From Pseudolabrys sp. (GTDB taxonomy: Bacteria > Pseudomonadota > Alphaproteobacteria > Rhizobiales > Xanthobacteraceae): a stretch of 64,000 nt of DNA. The position numbers and the translations under genes are program-made. Location: contig JAHCKG010000001.1 of NCBI GenBank assembly GCA_026125895.1, positions 186,001 to 250,000 of the forward strand, written 5' to 3'. This document shows, in pieces, positions 26,684 through 34,321 of this stretch (positions are counted from its first letter, which is position 1; every line of letters begins with the position of its first letter). The notes below the pieces were generated by a model, which worked only from the letters and a program-made list of their open reading frames with translations, ran no database searches and was not told where the DNA came from.

Positions 26684-27622
26684 ATGGACAAGCAAGACTC
26701 AGCAACCAAGCCGAGCGTCGGTTTGATCGGTATCGGCAGCATGGGCTGGCCGATGGGCGCACGGGTCCGGCAGGCGGGCTACACGCTGACCGCCATCGAT
26801 GCGGCGCCGGGGCGCGCCGAACAATTCGCCAAGGAGACGGGCGCCGTCGCTGCCAAGGATGCGGCGGCGGTTGCGCGCGCCAGCGACATCGTCATCACCA
26901 TGTTGCCGACCAGCCAGGACGTGGCGGCCGCACTGGGCGGCGACAACGGTGTGCTCGCCGGCTTGCGATCCGGCAGCGTGGTGGTCGAGATGAGTTCCGG
27001 CATGCCGTCGCGCACGCGTGAGCTTGCGGAACTGGTCGCGGCCAAGGGCGCCACGCTGATCGATGCGCCAGTGTCGGGCGGCGTGCCGCGCGCCAAGACC
27101 GGCGAACTCGCGATCATGGTCGGAGGCGACGAGGCCGCGATCGAGAAGGCGAGGCCGGTCTTGCTGGCCATGGGCAACAACGTCACCCGTGTCGGCGACA
27201 TTGGCAGCGCGCATGCCATGAAGGCGCTCAACAATCTCGTGTCGGCCGGCGGCTTTCTCATCGGTATCGAGGCGATGCTGATCGGCAGCAAGTTCGGCAT
27301 CGACGAAGGCATCATGGTGGACATTTTGAATGCCTCCACCGGCATGAACAACTCGACGCAGAAGAAGTTCAGGCAGTTTGTCCTGTCCCGCGCCTTCAAT
27401 GCCGGGTTTGGCCTCGACTTGATGACAAAGGACCTGACCATCGCGCTCGATCTCGCGCGGGAAACCGCAACGCCCGCGCCTTTCTCCGCCTTATGCCGCG
27501 AAATGTGGGCGTCGGCGGCCGCCATGCTGGGCAAGGGGAAGGATCATACGGCCATGGCCAAGCTGAGCGAGACGCTGGCTCATTACGAATTGGGCGGCGC
27601 GTCGGCCGATACGAAGCGTTGA
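26684..27622 (+). CDS. NAD(P)-dependent beta-hydroxyacid dehydrogenase, HIBDH family
   Basis: 312-aa enzyme of the 3-hydroxyisobutyrate / 6-phosphogluconate-type dehydrogenase family. The cofactor motif is VGLIGIGSMGWPMG near residue 11; the substrate signature is DAPVSGGVPRAKTGELAIMVGG near 125 and the catalytic Lys lies in HAMKALNNLVSAG near 175. It also has FGLDLMTKDLTIALDLA near 245. The start at 26684 is chosen because GAAGGAAG lies just upstream and the Rossmann motif then starts at the usual place. It ends the catabolic run and would oxidise a secondary or primary hydroxy-acid made by the aconitase homologue. It might instead reduce a semialdehyde. Confidence 0.88.
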   Translation: MDKQDSATKPSVGLIGIGSMGWPMGARVRQAGYTLTAIDAAPGRAEQFAKETGAVAAKDAAAVARASDIVITMLPTSQDVAAALGGDNGVLAGLRSGSVVVEMSSGMPSRTRELAELVAAKGATLIDAPVSGGVPRAKTGELAIMVGGDEAAIEKARPVLLAMGNNVTRVGDIGSAHAMKALNNLVSAGGFLIGIEAMLIGSKFGIDEGIMVDILNASTGMNNSTQKKFRQFVLSRAFNAGFGLDLMTKDLTIALDLARETATPAPFSALCREMWASAAAMLGKGKDHTAMAKLSETLAHYELGGASADTKR

Positions 27623-27663
27623 TTGCTGCCGAATCGATGGTTGCCAGGCGACGGCCGCATCGG

Positions 27664-27697
27664 CCGTTCGCAAGCCTCGAGGAAGGCACGCGAACGG
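27664..27697 (-). terminator. Hairpin between the dehydrogenase and the small secreted protein
   Basis: ccgttcgc (27664-27671) pairs with gcgaacgg (27690-27697), with further aagcct/aggc pairing inside. It lies between two convergent genes. The flanking ggaccgata-gtcgaagg sequence recurs at the same place behind the paralogous gene at 36088. Confidence 0.5.
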
Positions 27698-27719
27698 ACC
27701 GATAGTCGAAGGTTGCGAA

Positions 27720-27962
27720 TTAGCGGCTCGACTCAGCCGAGAACGGTACGCGGTTGAATTCGCGCTGTTCGGCGGCGCTGTAACCCGTCGCCTTGGTCTG
27801 CGCCGGGACGTAGGCATAGGCGTTCAGGCCGTTGGTTTCATGCTGCTCCTGGATCGCCAGCGGAACCTGGCCGTTTTCGTCGAGGCCGGAGTCCGAAGCA
27901 AAGGCCGAGGTGGCGAAGCCGACGGCGAGCAGCGCGGCGAGAGCGATCTTGGTGGTGGTCAT
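27720..27962 (-). CDS. Small secreted protein, copy 1
   Basis: 80-aa precursor with a clear signal peptide (TTTKIALAALLAVGFATSAFA, cleaved at AFA/SD). The mature peptide of about 58 aa starts DSGLDENGQ and ends EQREFNRVPFSAESSR. A paralogue of 77 aa lies at 36088-36321; signal peptide, DSGLDE, GLNAYAY and EQREFNRVPF are shared. The mature part has no cysteine and no membrane segment, so it is probably periplasmic. AGGA precedes the ATG, and a promoter-like pair lies about 90 nt upstream, as in copy 2. I do not recognise a function. It sits beside response-regulator genes and may be a stress- or envelope-signal peptide (inference). Confidence 0.8.
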   Translation of the reverse strand: MTTTKIALAALLAVGFATSAFASDSGLDENGQVPLAIQEQHETNGLNAYAYVPAQTKATGYSAAEQREFNRVPFSAESSR

Positions 27963-28052
27963 GGTCGTATGTCCTGTTTGAAGCTTTGAAATCTGCGGTC
28001 CGGATCATCCCGGATCGTGACCCCGATGTAGAAGACGCCTCGCGCCGCTACC

Positions 28053-28081
28053 ATTATGCGGGGACATAGAAAAACCAACCA
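28053..28081 (-). promoter_or_regulatory. Promoter candidate for small secreted protein copy 1
   Basis: On the minus strand TGGTTG (28076-28081) is separated by 17 nt from CATAAT (28053-28058). The -10 lies 91 nt before the ATG, exactly the distance found for copy 2 at 36412. A CCAATGG palindrome-like motif overlaps the -35. Conservation between paralogues supports function. Confidence 0.55.
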
Positions 28082-28162
28082 TTGGTATGGGTTGAGCGGT
28101 GCGCTGCTGCGCAGTTGCGTGCGACGACCAGGAATGCCGACACTAGGCGCCTGCGGCCTTCG

Positions 28163-28203
28163 CAAAAAAGACGAAGCCACGGGACGATTATTCCCGTGGC
28201 TTC
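28163..28203 (-). terminator. Rho-independent terminator of the receiver gene
   Basis: gaagccacggga (28173-28184) pairs perfectly with tcccgtggcttc (28192-28203). Read on the minus strand it is followed by GTCTTTTTTGCG, a proper T run. It lies about 50 nt past the stop of the receiver gene at 28256. Confidence 0.85.
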
Positions 28204-28255
28204 AGCCCTTTTGCTTTGATGAACGCCGACGATGATGCCGCCGGCGTGGAACGCG

Positions 28256-28615
28256 TTATGTGTTTCGGTCCAGCGCCAGCCCGACGCACATCAAGAGCCG
28301 CCCGGCGTCGAAGGGTTTGCTCAGGAAGCCAATGGCGCCGAGCGCTTCGGCCTGCAGACGCAGGCGTTCCTGCGGAAACGCAGTGATGAATATGGTCGGA
28401 ACATTGATGCCACGGTCGATCAGCGCCTTCGATAGTTCCATACCGGTCATTCCCGGCATCTGCACATCCGTAATCACGCAGCGCGACTTGGTCACGGCCG
28501 AGGAATTGAGAAATTCCTGCGCCGAACCAAAGGCGCACGTCTCCAGTCCGCACGACTGAATTAGATTTTCGGTCGCAGATCGAACCTCATCGTCGTCATC
28601 GATAATGGCTATCAT
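28256..28615 (-). CDS. Single-domain response regulator (receiver only)
   Basis: 119-aa CheY-like receiver with no output domain. The acidic pocket is IIDDDDEVRS, the phospho-acceptor Asp50 lies in CVITDVQMPGMTG, and the conserved Thr (FITAF) and Lys (FLSKPFD) are present. The start at 28615 is chosen because it begins MIAIIDDDD with GGAAGAAG upstream; a longer in-frame reading adds 20 unsupported residues. It is most like FixJ-type receivers (FLSKPFDAGRLL). Such proteins act by protein contact or as phosphate sinks. It lies upstream of its own strong terminator and 118 nt downstream of a FixJ-type regulator, whose kinase may be its partner. Confidence 0.85.
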   Translation of the reverse strand: MIAIIDDDDEVRSATENLIQSCGLETCAFGSAQEFLNSSAVTKSRCVITDVQMPGMTGMELSKALIDRGINVPTIFITAFPQERLRLQAEALGAIGFLSKPFDAGRLLMCVGLALDRNT

Positions 28616-28732
28616 AACTTCTTCCGAGGTGGCTGCGGCGCCCCTCCGCATCGTGGGATGAACTCGTTCACCCATACATAGGCCGTCTCGGATACGACGT
28701 ATATCTATACGGTGGTTTGCTTTTTTCCGGTA

Positions 28733-29383
28733 TTACGCGCCATCGTGCATGCCCAGGGCTTCGGCCATGCGCACAAGGTCGGCCAGAGACCGGGCGCCCA
28801 TTTTCCGCATTACGTTACCGCGGTGAATCTTGACGGTGATTTCGGCGAGCCCCATTTCGCCGGCCACTTGCTTGTTCAGCAGGCCCTTGGTGACATAACG
28901 CATGACTTCGACTTCGCGTGACGTCAACGACCGGAAGTTGTCGCGCAGCGTCTGAACGGATTGCATGGAAGCCCGGCGCGTCCGGTCGCGCTCGATCGCG
29001 ATGGCGACGGCGTCGAGCATGTCCTGATCGCGGAACGGCTTGGACAGAAAGTCGACCGCGCCCGCTTTCATGGCCCGCACCGACATCGGAATATCGCCAT
29101 GGCCGGTCATGAACACGATCGGCAGTTCGATGCCGAGTTTCGCGAGCTGGCCTTGAAACTCGAGGCCGCTGACGCCGGGCAGGCGAATGTCGAGCACCAG
29201 GCAGCTCGGCCTGTCGGGAAGCTTGGCCGCCAGCAACTCCTGGGCCGAGCCGAATGACACTACATCGAGCCCGACGGAGCTGAAGAGATTGGTGAGCGCG
29301 CCGCGCATGTCTTCATCGTCATCGACAATGATCACGGTCGGGCTTTGCGTCTCGTCGGCTTTGGCCCGTGGCTTCTGGTTCAT
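28733..29383 (-). CDS. FixJ-family two-component response regulator
   Basis: 216-aa regulator. The receiver domain (residues about 15-130) has DDDEDMRGAL, phospho-acceptor Asp65 in CLVLDIRLPGVSG, FMTGHGDIPMSVRAMKAGA and FLSKPFRDQD. The LuxR-type HTH (about 150-208) reads LTSREVEVMRYVTKGLLNKQVA. FixJ/StyR/TodT-like regulators switch on catabolic or respiratory genes. The start overlaps the stop of the kinase gene by 4 nt, so the two form a pair. Confidence 0.9.
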   Translation of the reverse strand: MNQKPRAKADETQSPTVIIVDDDEDMRGALTNLFSSVGLDVVSFGSAQELLAAKLPDRPSCLVLDIRLPGVSGLEFQGQLAKLGIELPIVFMTGHGDIPMSVRAMKAGAVDFLSKPFRDQDMLDAVAIAIERDRTRRASMQSVQTLRDNFRSLTSREVEVMRYVTKGLLNKQVAGEMGLAEITVKIHRGNVMRKMGARSLADLVRMAEALGMHDGA

Positions 29384-30816
29384 GCTTCGCCTCTTTTTCG
29401 ATCGACAGGCAAGCGGACAACGAAGATGGCGCCGCCACGCGGGTTGGGCGACGCGCTGATCTGGCCGCTATGTGCCTCGACAATCGATCTGCTGATGGAA
29501 AGCCCCATCCCCATGCCGTCAGTCTTGGTCGTTTGGAACGCCGTGAACAGTTTATCCGCGACCTCGGGGGCAAAACCAGTGCCCGTGTCGATGACCTGCA
29601 GAACGGCCATGTCGGCGTCAGCGCTTTCGGCGCCGGTGGTGATACGGAGGAGCCGCGGCGCACCCGGGCGGGTCATCGCCTGCATGGCGTTCATCACGAG
29701 ATTGATGATGACCTGCTGAAGCTGGACGCGGTCGCCGAGAATCGTTGGGAGCGATGGATCCATGCTTAGTTCGAGCTCGATGCGACGATCTTCCATTTCG
29801 CGATGGATCAGCGCCAGGCACTCCTCGATCACCTCGTTCAGGCTGATCGGCAGAAGCTCGGCGTCCGAGCGCCTTGCCAGGGCGCGCAACCGCGCAATGA
29901 CCTCGTGCGCGCGACGGGCGCTGCCCACCATCTTTTCGAGCGAGGCCTTGGCCGCGTCGACATTGGGCGCCTCCCGGTTGAGCCAGCGCATGCCGGCTTC
30001 TCCGTTTGAGACGATGGCCGCCAGCGGCTGGCTGGTTTCGTGCGCGATCGAGGCTGCGAGCTCGCCGAGCGTGGTCACGCGGGTCACATGGGCGAGTTCG
30101 GCCTGCGCCTTGCGCAAGTTCTGCTCGGCGGCGCGATGCTGGGTCACGTCGCTGTTCGTTTCCATCGTGGCCCGTGCCTTGCCGTGCCGGTCACGCTGCA
30201 ACGACCAGCGGCTCTGGATCGTGACGTCGCTGCCGTCGCGCTTGGTCTGAGTGACTTCGCCTTCCCAGCGCCCGCTCTCGATCAGGCAGGCATTGATGCG
30301 GGCAAGATCGGCCGGGAAGCGCGTTTTCAGGAGGTCGTTGGCATGGCGCCCGACCGCATCGCCGGCGGTCCAGCCGTAGAGCTGTTCGGCGCCGCGGTTC
30401 CAGTAGGTAATGATGTTGGCCGGATCGCGGACGAAGATCGCGTCGTGCGTCAGGTCGAGCAAAGCGGCCTGACTGGCCAGCCGGCCGTTCGCCGACTTGT
30501 TGCTGAGTTCGAGAAACGCCGCGACCATGATGGCGCACAGGCTGATGGCAAATCGCACCACTGCCCCGGTCGTGAAGTTTTCGACATGGCCGACGAGAAA
30601 CCCGACGACGGTCAGTCCGATGCAAATAAACGCGACCGACCAAATGCCGCGTTCCTCGAGAAAGTCGGCGCTCAGGAGCACGACCAGAACGTAGAGAACG
30701 GCGATCGCGTAATCGAGCGGCGTTAGCGTGTCGACGATGAAAATGGCGGCGCCGAGCAGAACCGCTACCGCTGCCTTGCCGACCGAAGCCGTTGAGCCCT
30801 GTGCGTCTGCAGTCAT
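29380..30816 (-). CDS. Membrane PAS-domain sensor histidine kinase, FixL-like
   Basis: 478-aa kinase. Residues 1-105 hold about four hydrophobic helices forming a membrane sensor region. A PAS domain follows (about 115-230, with DAIFVRDPANIITYWNRGAEQLYGW). The HisKA domain has phospho-acceptor His259 in ASIAHETSQPL. The HATPase (about 350-475) has NLVMNAMQAM, DTGTGFAPEV and GMGMGLSISRSIVEAH. The E-T-S-Q-P-L context is that of FixL/DctB-type kinases. No heme-binding signature is evident in the PAS domain. It is coupled to the FixJ-like regulator downstream. The signal is unknown. Confidence 0.9.
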   Translation of the reverse strand: MTADAQGSTASVGKAAVAVLLGAAIFIVDTLTPLDYAIAVLYVLVVLLSADFLEERGIWSVAFICIGLTVVGFLVGHVENFTTGAVVRFAISLCAIMVAAFLELSNKSANGRLASQAALLDLTHDAIFVRDPANIITYWNRGAEQLYGWTAGDAVGRHANDLLKTRFPADLARINACLIESGRWEGEVTQTKRDGSDVTIQSRWSLQRDRHGKARATMETNSDVTQHRAAEQNLRKAQAELAHVTRVTTLGELAASIAHETSQPLAAIVSNGEAGMRWLNREAPNVDAAKASLEKMVGSARRAHEVIARLRALARRSDAELLPISLNEVIEECLALIHREMEDRRIELELSMDPSLPTILGDRVQLQQVIINLVMNAMQAMTRPGAPRLLRITTGAESADADMAVLQVIDTGTGFAPEVADKLFTAFQTTKTDGMGMGLSISRSIVEAHSGQISASPNPRGGAIFVVRLPVDRKRGEA

Positions 30817-31212
30817 GCGTGCTGCCCGATTGTCCGGTTTCCGATGCGTGCGGTCTTGTCTGTTGCGATCGGCTACTTGCCGCGGCTTATCTTGGCGCCG
30901 CGCCGTTGCGTCCGATGAACGGCGAACCTCGAGGTTGCGTGCCGCTGCTCCGACAGGAACTGAAAATTGCGCTCACTTATTGAAAACCGCCCCCATAAGC
31001 ATGGTGGTTACATGCTCGCAGTCTCGATACCAGCATACGAAGGTTTAGGTCATTCGAACGCCGGGATACATCTGCAACCCGGCGTATAATGGAGCACCCC
31101 GGTACGGTTTGCCTAGCCTGCACATATCAAGCAGTCGCCCCGCATCGGCGCCGGCGACTGTTTTCGCAGCGTCATCGGAGCATCGCTCCGGACGAAGCCA
31201 GGAGAGCAGGCC
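30817..31212. other. 396-nt divergent intergenic region
   Basis: This region lies between the minus-strand kinase and the plus-strand AraC gene and should hold both promoters. A perfect TATAAT hexamer stands at 31085-31090 in plus orientation without a matching -35 at 16-18 nt. It could serve an activator-dependent promoter for the AraC gene 120 nt further on. Plus-strand ORFs here have no recognisable features. Confidence 0.3.
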
Positions 31213-31923
31213 ATGCGAACAGAAAGGCATTCGGGGGCTTCTGCGCAGCATCTTGCAGCCGCAGCCTTGCAGCCCAATTGGCGTCCCGAGCCGGTGGAAT
31301 ATTCTGTCAGGATCGGCGTTCGCCACACGGCCATGATCCTCAAGCTCACCGTCGAGCCCGCCGGACCCGCAACGGCCGCCGACGCTGATTGCCTTGCCAA
31401 GGACTTCGGCGCCGACGTGGCGTCCGATCCTGTCCTCGGTCGTCTCGTCAGTGAACTGGGCCGGGCGGCAGACGCGAACGAGGACGACGGCGGCGCCCAT
31501 CTCGACGCCATCCGCCTGGCGTTGATTGTCCGCTGGCTCGGCAAGCGCATGAGGGCGCCGGCGCCGGATGACAGGCGGCAGGTCCAGCCGCTGCAGAAGT
31601 GGCGCATGAAGCTGGTGGAGAGCTTCATTGACCGGCACCTCGACACGTCAATCGGGCTGGCCGATCTGGCCAAGGCCGCCGGTCTCAGCCCCATGTATTT
31701 TGCCGCTCAGTTTCGCGTCGCCACAGGTCTGCGCCCACACGACTTCCTGCTAAAGCGGCGCATCGAGCGGGCGAAAGAACTGCTAGCCCATCCGAACTGC
31801 CGGCTGGTCGAGGTGGCGCTCGACGTCGGCTTCCAGACCCAGGCGCACTTTACCACGGTGTTCAAACGCTTCGCCGGCACCACCCCGGCGCGCTGGCGCG
31901 CCATGCATCGCATCGCGGCCTGA
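31213..31923 (+). CDS. AraC-family transcriptional regulator
   Basis: 236-aa regulator with the AraC-type double helix-turn-helix at the C-terminus (about residues 130-232). The first HTH is in IGLADLAKAAGLSPMYFAAQFRVATG; the second is in LVEVALDVGFQTQAHFTTVFKRFAGTTP, followed by WRAM. The N-terminal 120 residues are shorter than a typical sensing domain and not recognised. A 17-bp perfect hairpin follows the gene. Target genes are unknown; the neighbouring hydrolase lies convergent. Confidence 0.85.
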   Translation: MRTERHSGASAQHLAAAALQPNWRPEPVEYSVRIGVRHTAMILKLTVEPAGPATAADADCLAKDFGADVASDPVLGRLVSELGRAADANEDDGGAHLDAIRLALIVRWLGKRMRAPAPDDRRQVQPLQKWRMKLVESFIDRHLDTSIGLADLAKAAGLSPMYFAAQFRVATGLRPHDFLLKRRIERAKELLAHPNCRLVEVALDVGFQTQAHFTTVFKRFAGTTPARWRAMHRIAA

Positions 31924-31956
31924 GACTTCCAGCCGAGCGTCTCGACATCGACATCA

Positions 31957-31997
31957 CATCAGAGGCGGCACCGATGATCCCGGTGCCGCCTCTGATG
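31957..31997 (+). terminator. Perfect 17-bp hairpin after the AraC gene
   Basis: The arm at 31957-31973 (catcagaggcggcaccg) is exactly complementary to 31981-31997 around a 7-nt loop. No T run follows on the plus strand, so it is either a strong non-canonical terminator or an RNA-stabilising element for the AraC transcript. Confidence 0.6.
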
Positions 31998-32028
31998 CGT
32001 GCCATGACGTCATTGAAAGAAAAGAGGG

Positions 32029-32063
32029 GCGGGGATGACCATTGTCTTGCCGGTCATCCCCGC
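32029..32063. repeat. Short palindromic element (gtcatccccgc family)
   Basis: The arm gcggggatgacc at 32029-32040 is the exact complement of ggtcatccccgc at 32052-32063. The 'gtcatccccgc' arm resembles the dispersed palindromes at 50415 and 62796. It lies between convergent genes. Confidence 0.5.
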
Positions 32064-32151
32064 CGGTCGGGCGCTCGGGGAGGGCGCGCCCTGGCCGCAG
32101 GACTCGGGAGGTTGGGGGGAATCCGGAGGCTGCGGATTGGTGAATTCTTGT

Positions 32152-32937
32152 TCAGCGGCTGCTCTGCTGCAGGACCCGGTTCGCCGCCTGCGTGATAACG
32201 GCCGCCACTTCTTTCGGATGCGATTGGAAGACGACGTGGCTCGCGCCCGGAATTTCCGTGATCTTGCTGCCGGCGCGCTTGTAGTAGAAGCGCTCGAGCT
32301 CAGGGCTGATGATCTGGTCGTTGCCGGCGACGATGCCCCAGCTCGGCTTCGTCTTCCAGGCGGCGGCGGTCAATGGCGTGGAGAACACGCTGCCGGCCGC
32401 CAGCACCTGCGAGCGCGCAGCGAATTCGGCGTCCGCCTTGCGGAGGTCGGGGGCGAACAGCTTCAGGAAGATGTCGCGCTTGAGATAAGTGAAGCCGTCG
32501 GGTGTCTTTTCGATTGCGCCGGCCGTCTTGCCGAGAACGCTCGGCATTTTCAGGCCCAGCGTATGTTCTTCCTCGCCGACATCTGGAGCGTGGGCCGCGA
32601 CATAGACGAGCCCGGCGACCTTCGGATGCACACCGGCTTCCGTGATCAGGGAGCCGCCATAGGAGTGTCCGACCAGCAGCGTAGGACCGTCCTGGCTGTC
32701 GAGGACGCGCTTGGTGGCGGCGACGTCGTCGGCAAACGACGTCTCCGGCTCCTGAACCATGGAGACGTTGAAGCCTTCCTTGATCAGGATGTTGTAAACG
32801 GCGCGCCAGCCCGAGCCGTCGACCCATGCGCCATGCACGAGAACGATATTCTTGATTGGCTCGGCCTGGGCTCCGGCCGAGGCGGCCGTCAGGCTCAGCG
32901 CGGCGGCGAAGGCCAGAGTCAGTTTGCGGAAGGTCAT
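32152..32937 (-). CDS. Secreted alpha/beta hydrolase
   Basis: 261-aa alpha/beta-hydrolase with a signal peptide (MTFRKLTLAFAAALSLTAASAG, cleaved near AQA). NIVLVHGAWVDGSGW gives the oxyanion region and GHSYGG the nucleophile Ser; GIVAGNDQII is the likely acid and IPGASHVVFQSHP holds the catalytic His. It resembles the YcjY/EstC-like 'alpha/beta fold hydrolase' group whose members act on esters. The 3'-adjacent AraC gene at 33042 lies upstream on the same strand (about 105 nt away) and may regulate it. Substrate unknown. Confidence 0.85.
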   Translation of the reverse strand: MTFRKLTLAFAAALSLTAASAGAQAEPIKNIVLVHGAWVDGSGWRAVYNILIKEGFNVSMVQEPETSFADDVAATKRVLDSQDGPTLLVGHSYGGSLITEAGVHPKVAGLVYVAAHAPDVGEEEHTLGLKMPSVLGKTAGAIEKTPDGFTYLKRDIFLKLFAPDLRKADAEFAARSQVLAAGSVFSTPLTAAAWKTKPSWGIVAGNDQIISPELERFYYKRAGSKITEIPGASHVVFQSHPKEVAAVITQAANRVLQQSSR

Positions 32938-33041
32938 GAAAGCGGCTCCAGTTTAGACTGGAGCCACCCTAGATCGCCGTTGCCGATTGCTATTCCCGAT
33001 TGCAACGGCGCTTTCGGCAATGCACGTCAAGTTCTGCCGCG

Positions 33042-33986
33042 TTATCGCTTGGCAATGAGCGGCGGCGACGCTGAAAAGCGACGCAAACGACCGGGGCTGA
33101 TGCCCGTCAGACGTTTCAGCGTGCTGTTGAAGTGACTTTGACTGGCAAACCCGCAGGTGAGCGCGATCTCGGCCAATGGAAGTTCGGATTGCGTCAGCAG
33201 GCTCTTGGCCCGTTCGACGCGCCGGCCGAGCAGCCACTGATGCGGCGCAACGCCCGTCGTCTTGCGGAAAGCACGCCTGAACTGCGACACGGATAGCCCG
33301 CATTCCCTCGCAAGATCCGCGAGGCTGATGTCGAGGCTTGCCTCCATCAGGTCCTTGGCGTGGCGCTCCTGCCAGGCGGCGAGGCCATAGGTGCGCTGTT
33401 CGTGAGCGCTTCTGGCGGAGGCCCCGTATTTGACGAGGACATGAGCGCTGGCTGCCGTCAAAATCGAATCCAGCAGGAGATCGCTGCCGGCGTGGCGATC
33501 GTCGAAAGCCGCCAGTGTGGCCGCCGCCAGATGGCGCATGACGGGATCGTCCTTGCCGACGCTCTGCTTGTAGTCGAAATCGGATATCGGTTGAACATTC
33601 TCCTGCTCGGCGAACATGTTCAGCGTGGCCAGCGGCATATAGAAGTGCAGCACGTGCGATGGCCGCCGGAACAGGCCTTGTGGCCTCTGCCGGAGATCGA
33701 AGAAGTGCGTGTGGCCGGCTTCTCTCACCTCATTGACCGACACCGGCCTGCCGTTCTTCCAGAGTTCGTGATTGGCCACCGGAAGAAGCAGGACCGACAC
33801 GAGAAACGCGTCGTCGTAAGGAAGCGGTTCGCTGAGATCAGGGGCGGGCCTGTCGAATTTCAGTTCGGTGACCGCCAGCGTGCCGCGGCCCATGGTGCGC
33901 TCGCGATGCCATCGCGAGCTCGACATCCGATACACCGCCGCAAAGCTGTCGCCATAGGGCTTTCGGTCGGACGAGGCCTTGCCCAT
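33042..33986 (-). CDS. AraC-family transcriptional regulator
   Basis: 314-aa regulator with a long N-terminal domain and a C-terminal AraC HTH pair. The first helix set is ISLADLARECGLSVSQFRRAFRKTTG, with PHQWLLGRRVERAKSLL and LAEIALTCGFASQSHFNSTLKRLTGISPGRLRR. The start at 33986 is preferred because CGGAGA lies 6 nt upstream; a GTG at 34040 would add 18 residues without a ribosome site. It lies just upstream of the secreted hydrolase on the same strand, a common regulator-enzyme pairing. Confidence 0.83.
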   Translation of the reverse strand: MGKASSDRKPYGDSFAAVYRMSSSRWHRERTMGRGTLAVTELKFDRPAPDLSEPLPYDDAFLVSVLLLPVANHELWKNGRPVSVNEVREAGHTHFFDLRQRPQGLFRRPSHVLHFYMPLATLNMFAEQENVQPISDFDYKQSVGKDDPVMRHLAAATLAAFDDRHAGSDLLLDSILTAASAHVLVKYGASARSAHEQRTYGLAAWQERHAKDLMEASLDISLADLARECGLSVSQFRRAFRKTTGVAPHQWLLGRRVERAKSLLTQSELPLAEIALTCGFASQSHFNSTLKRLTGISPGRLRRFSASPPLIAKR

Positions 33987-34321
33987 TGCTGTCTCCGGAT
34001 TGAGGTCCGACGGACATTGCTGCGGCTTATGGCACTTCACTAAAACTTGAAAACTCTATCGCCGCGACGCTCGTGATACAATGATGGCAGGCTTTTTCTT
34101 ATGAATCAGCACGATAAACGCGACAAATAGTCCGTCGGTGAGGGAGTCAATAACAACATGGACGGAATGTGAAATTCACGCGCGCTTTTTGAAAGACTAT
34201 CGCGCGAGTGGGATTATTAAATAAGTTCGTTAGTGTTCAAATGAATCGTCGCGGTCAGGGGAGGCGTTGCCGGGCGCCTCAATGGCGATGGCGGCGATTC
34301 CGATACTGGCGGGCGGAAACC
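33987..34321. other. AT-rich divergent intergenic region
   Basis: This 335-nt stretch between the minus-strand AraC gene and the plus-strand kinase is clearly less GC-rich than its surroundings, especially 34040-34215. Homopolymer patches (gctttttctt, gcgctttttg) are present. A GTG at 34208 could start the kinase frame but lacks family similarity before 34322. Promoters for both genes are expected here; none was assigned. Confidence 0.35.

Noticed and set aside
31085-31090. Perfect TATAAT as a standard promoter for the AraC gene
   Set aside because: No -35-like hexamer at 16-18 nt and the start codon is more than 120 nt away; mentioned only within the intergenic note.
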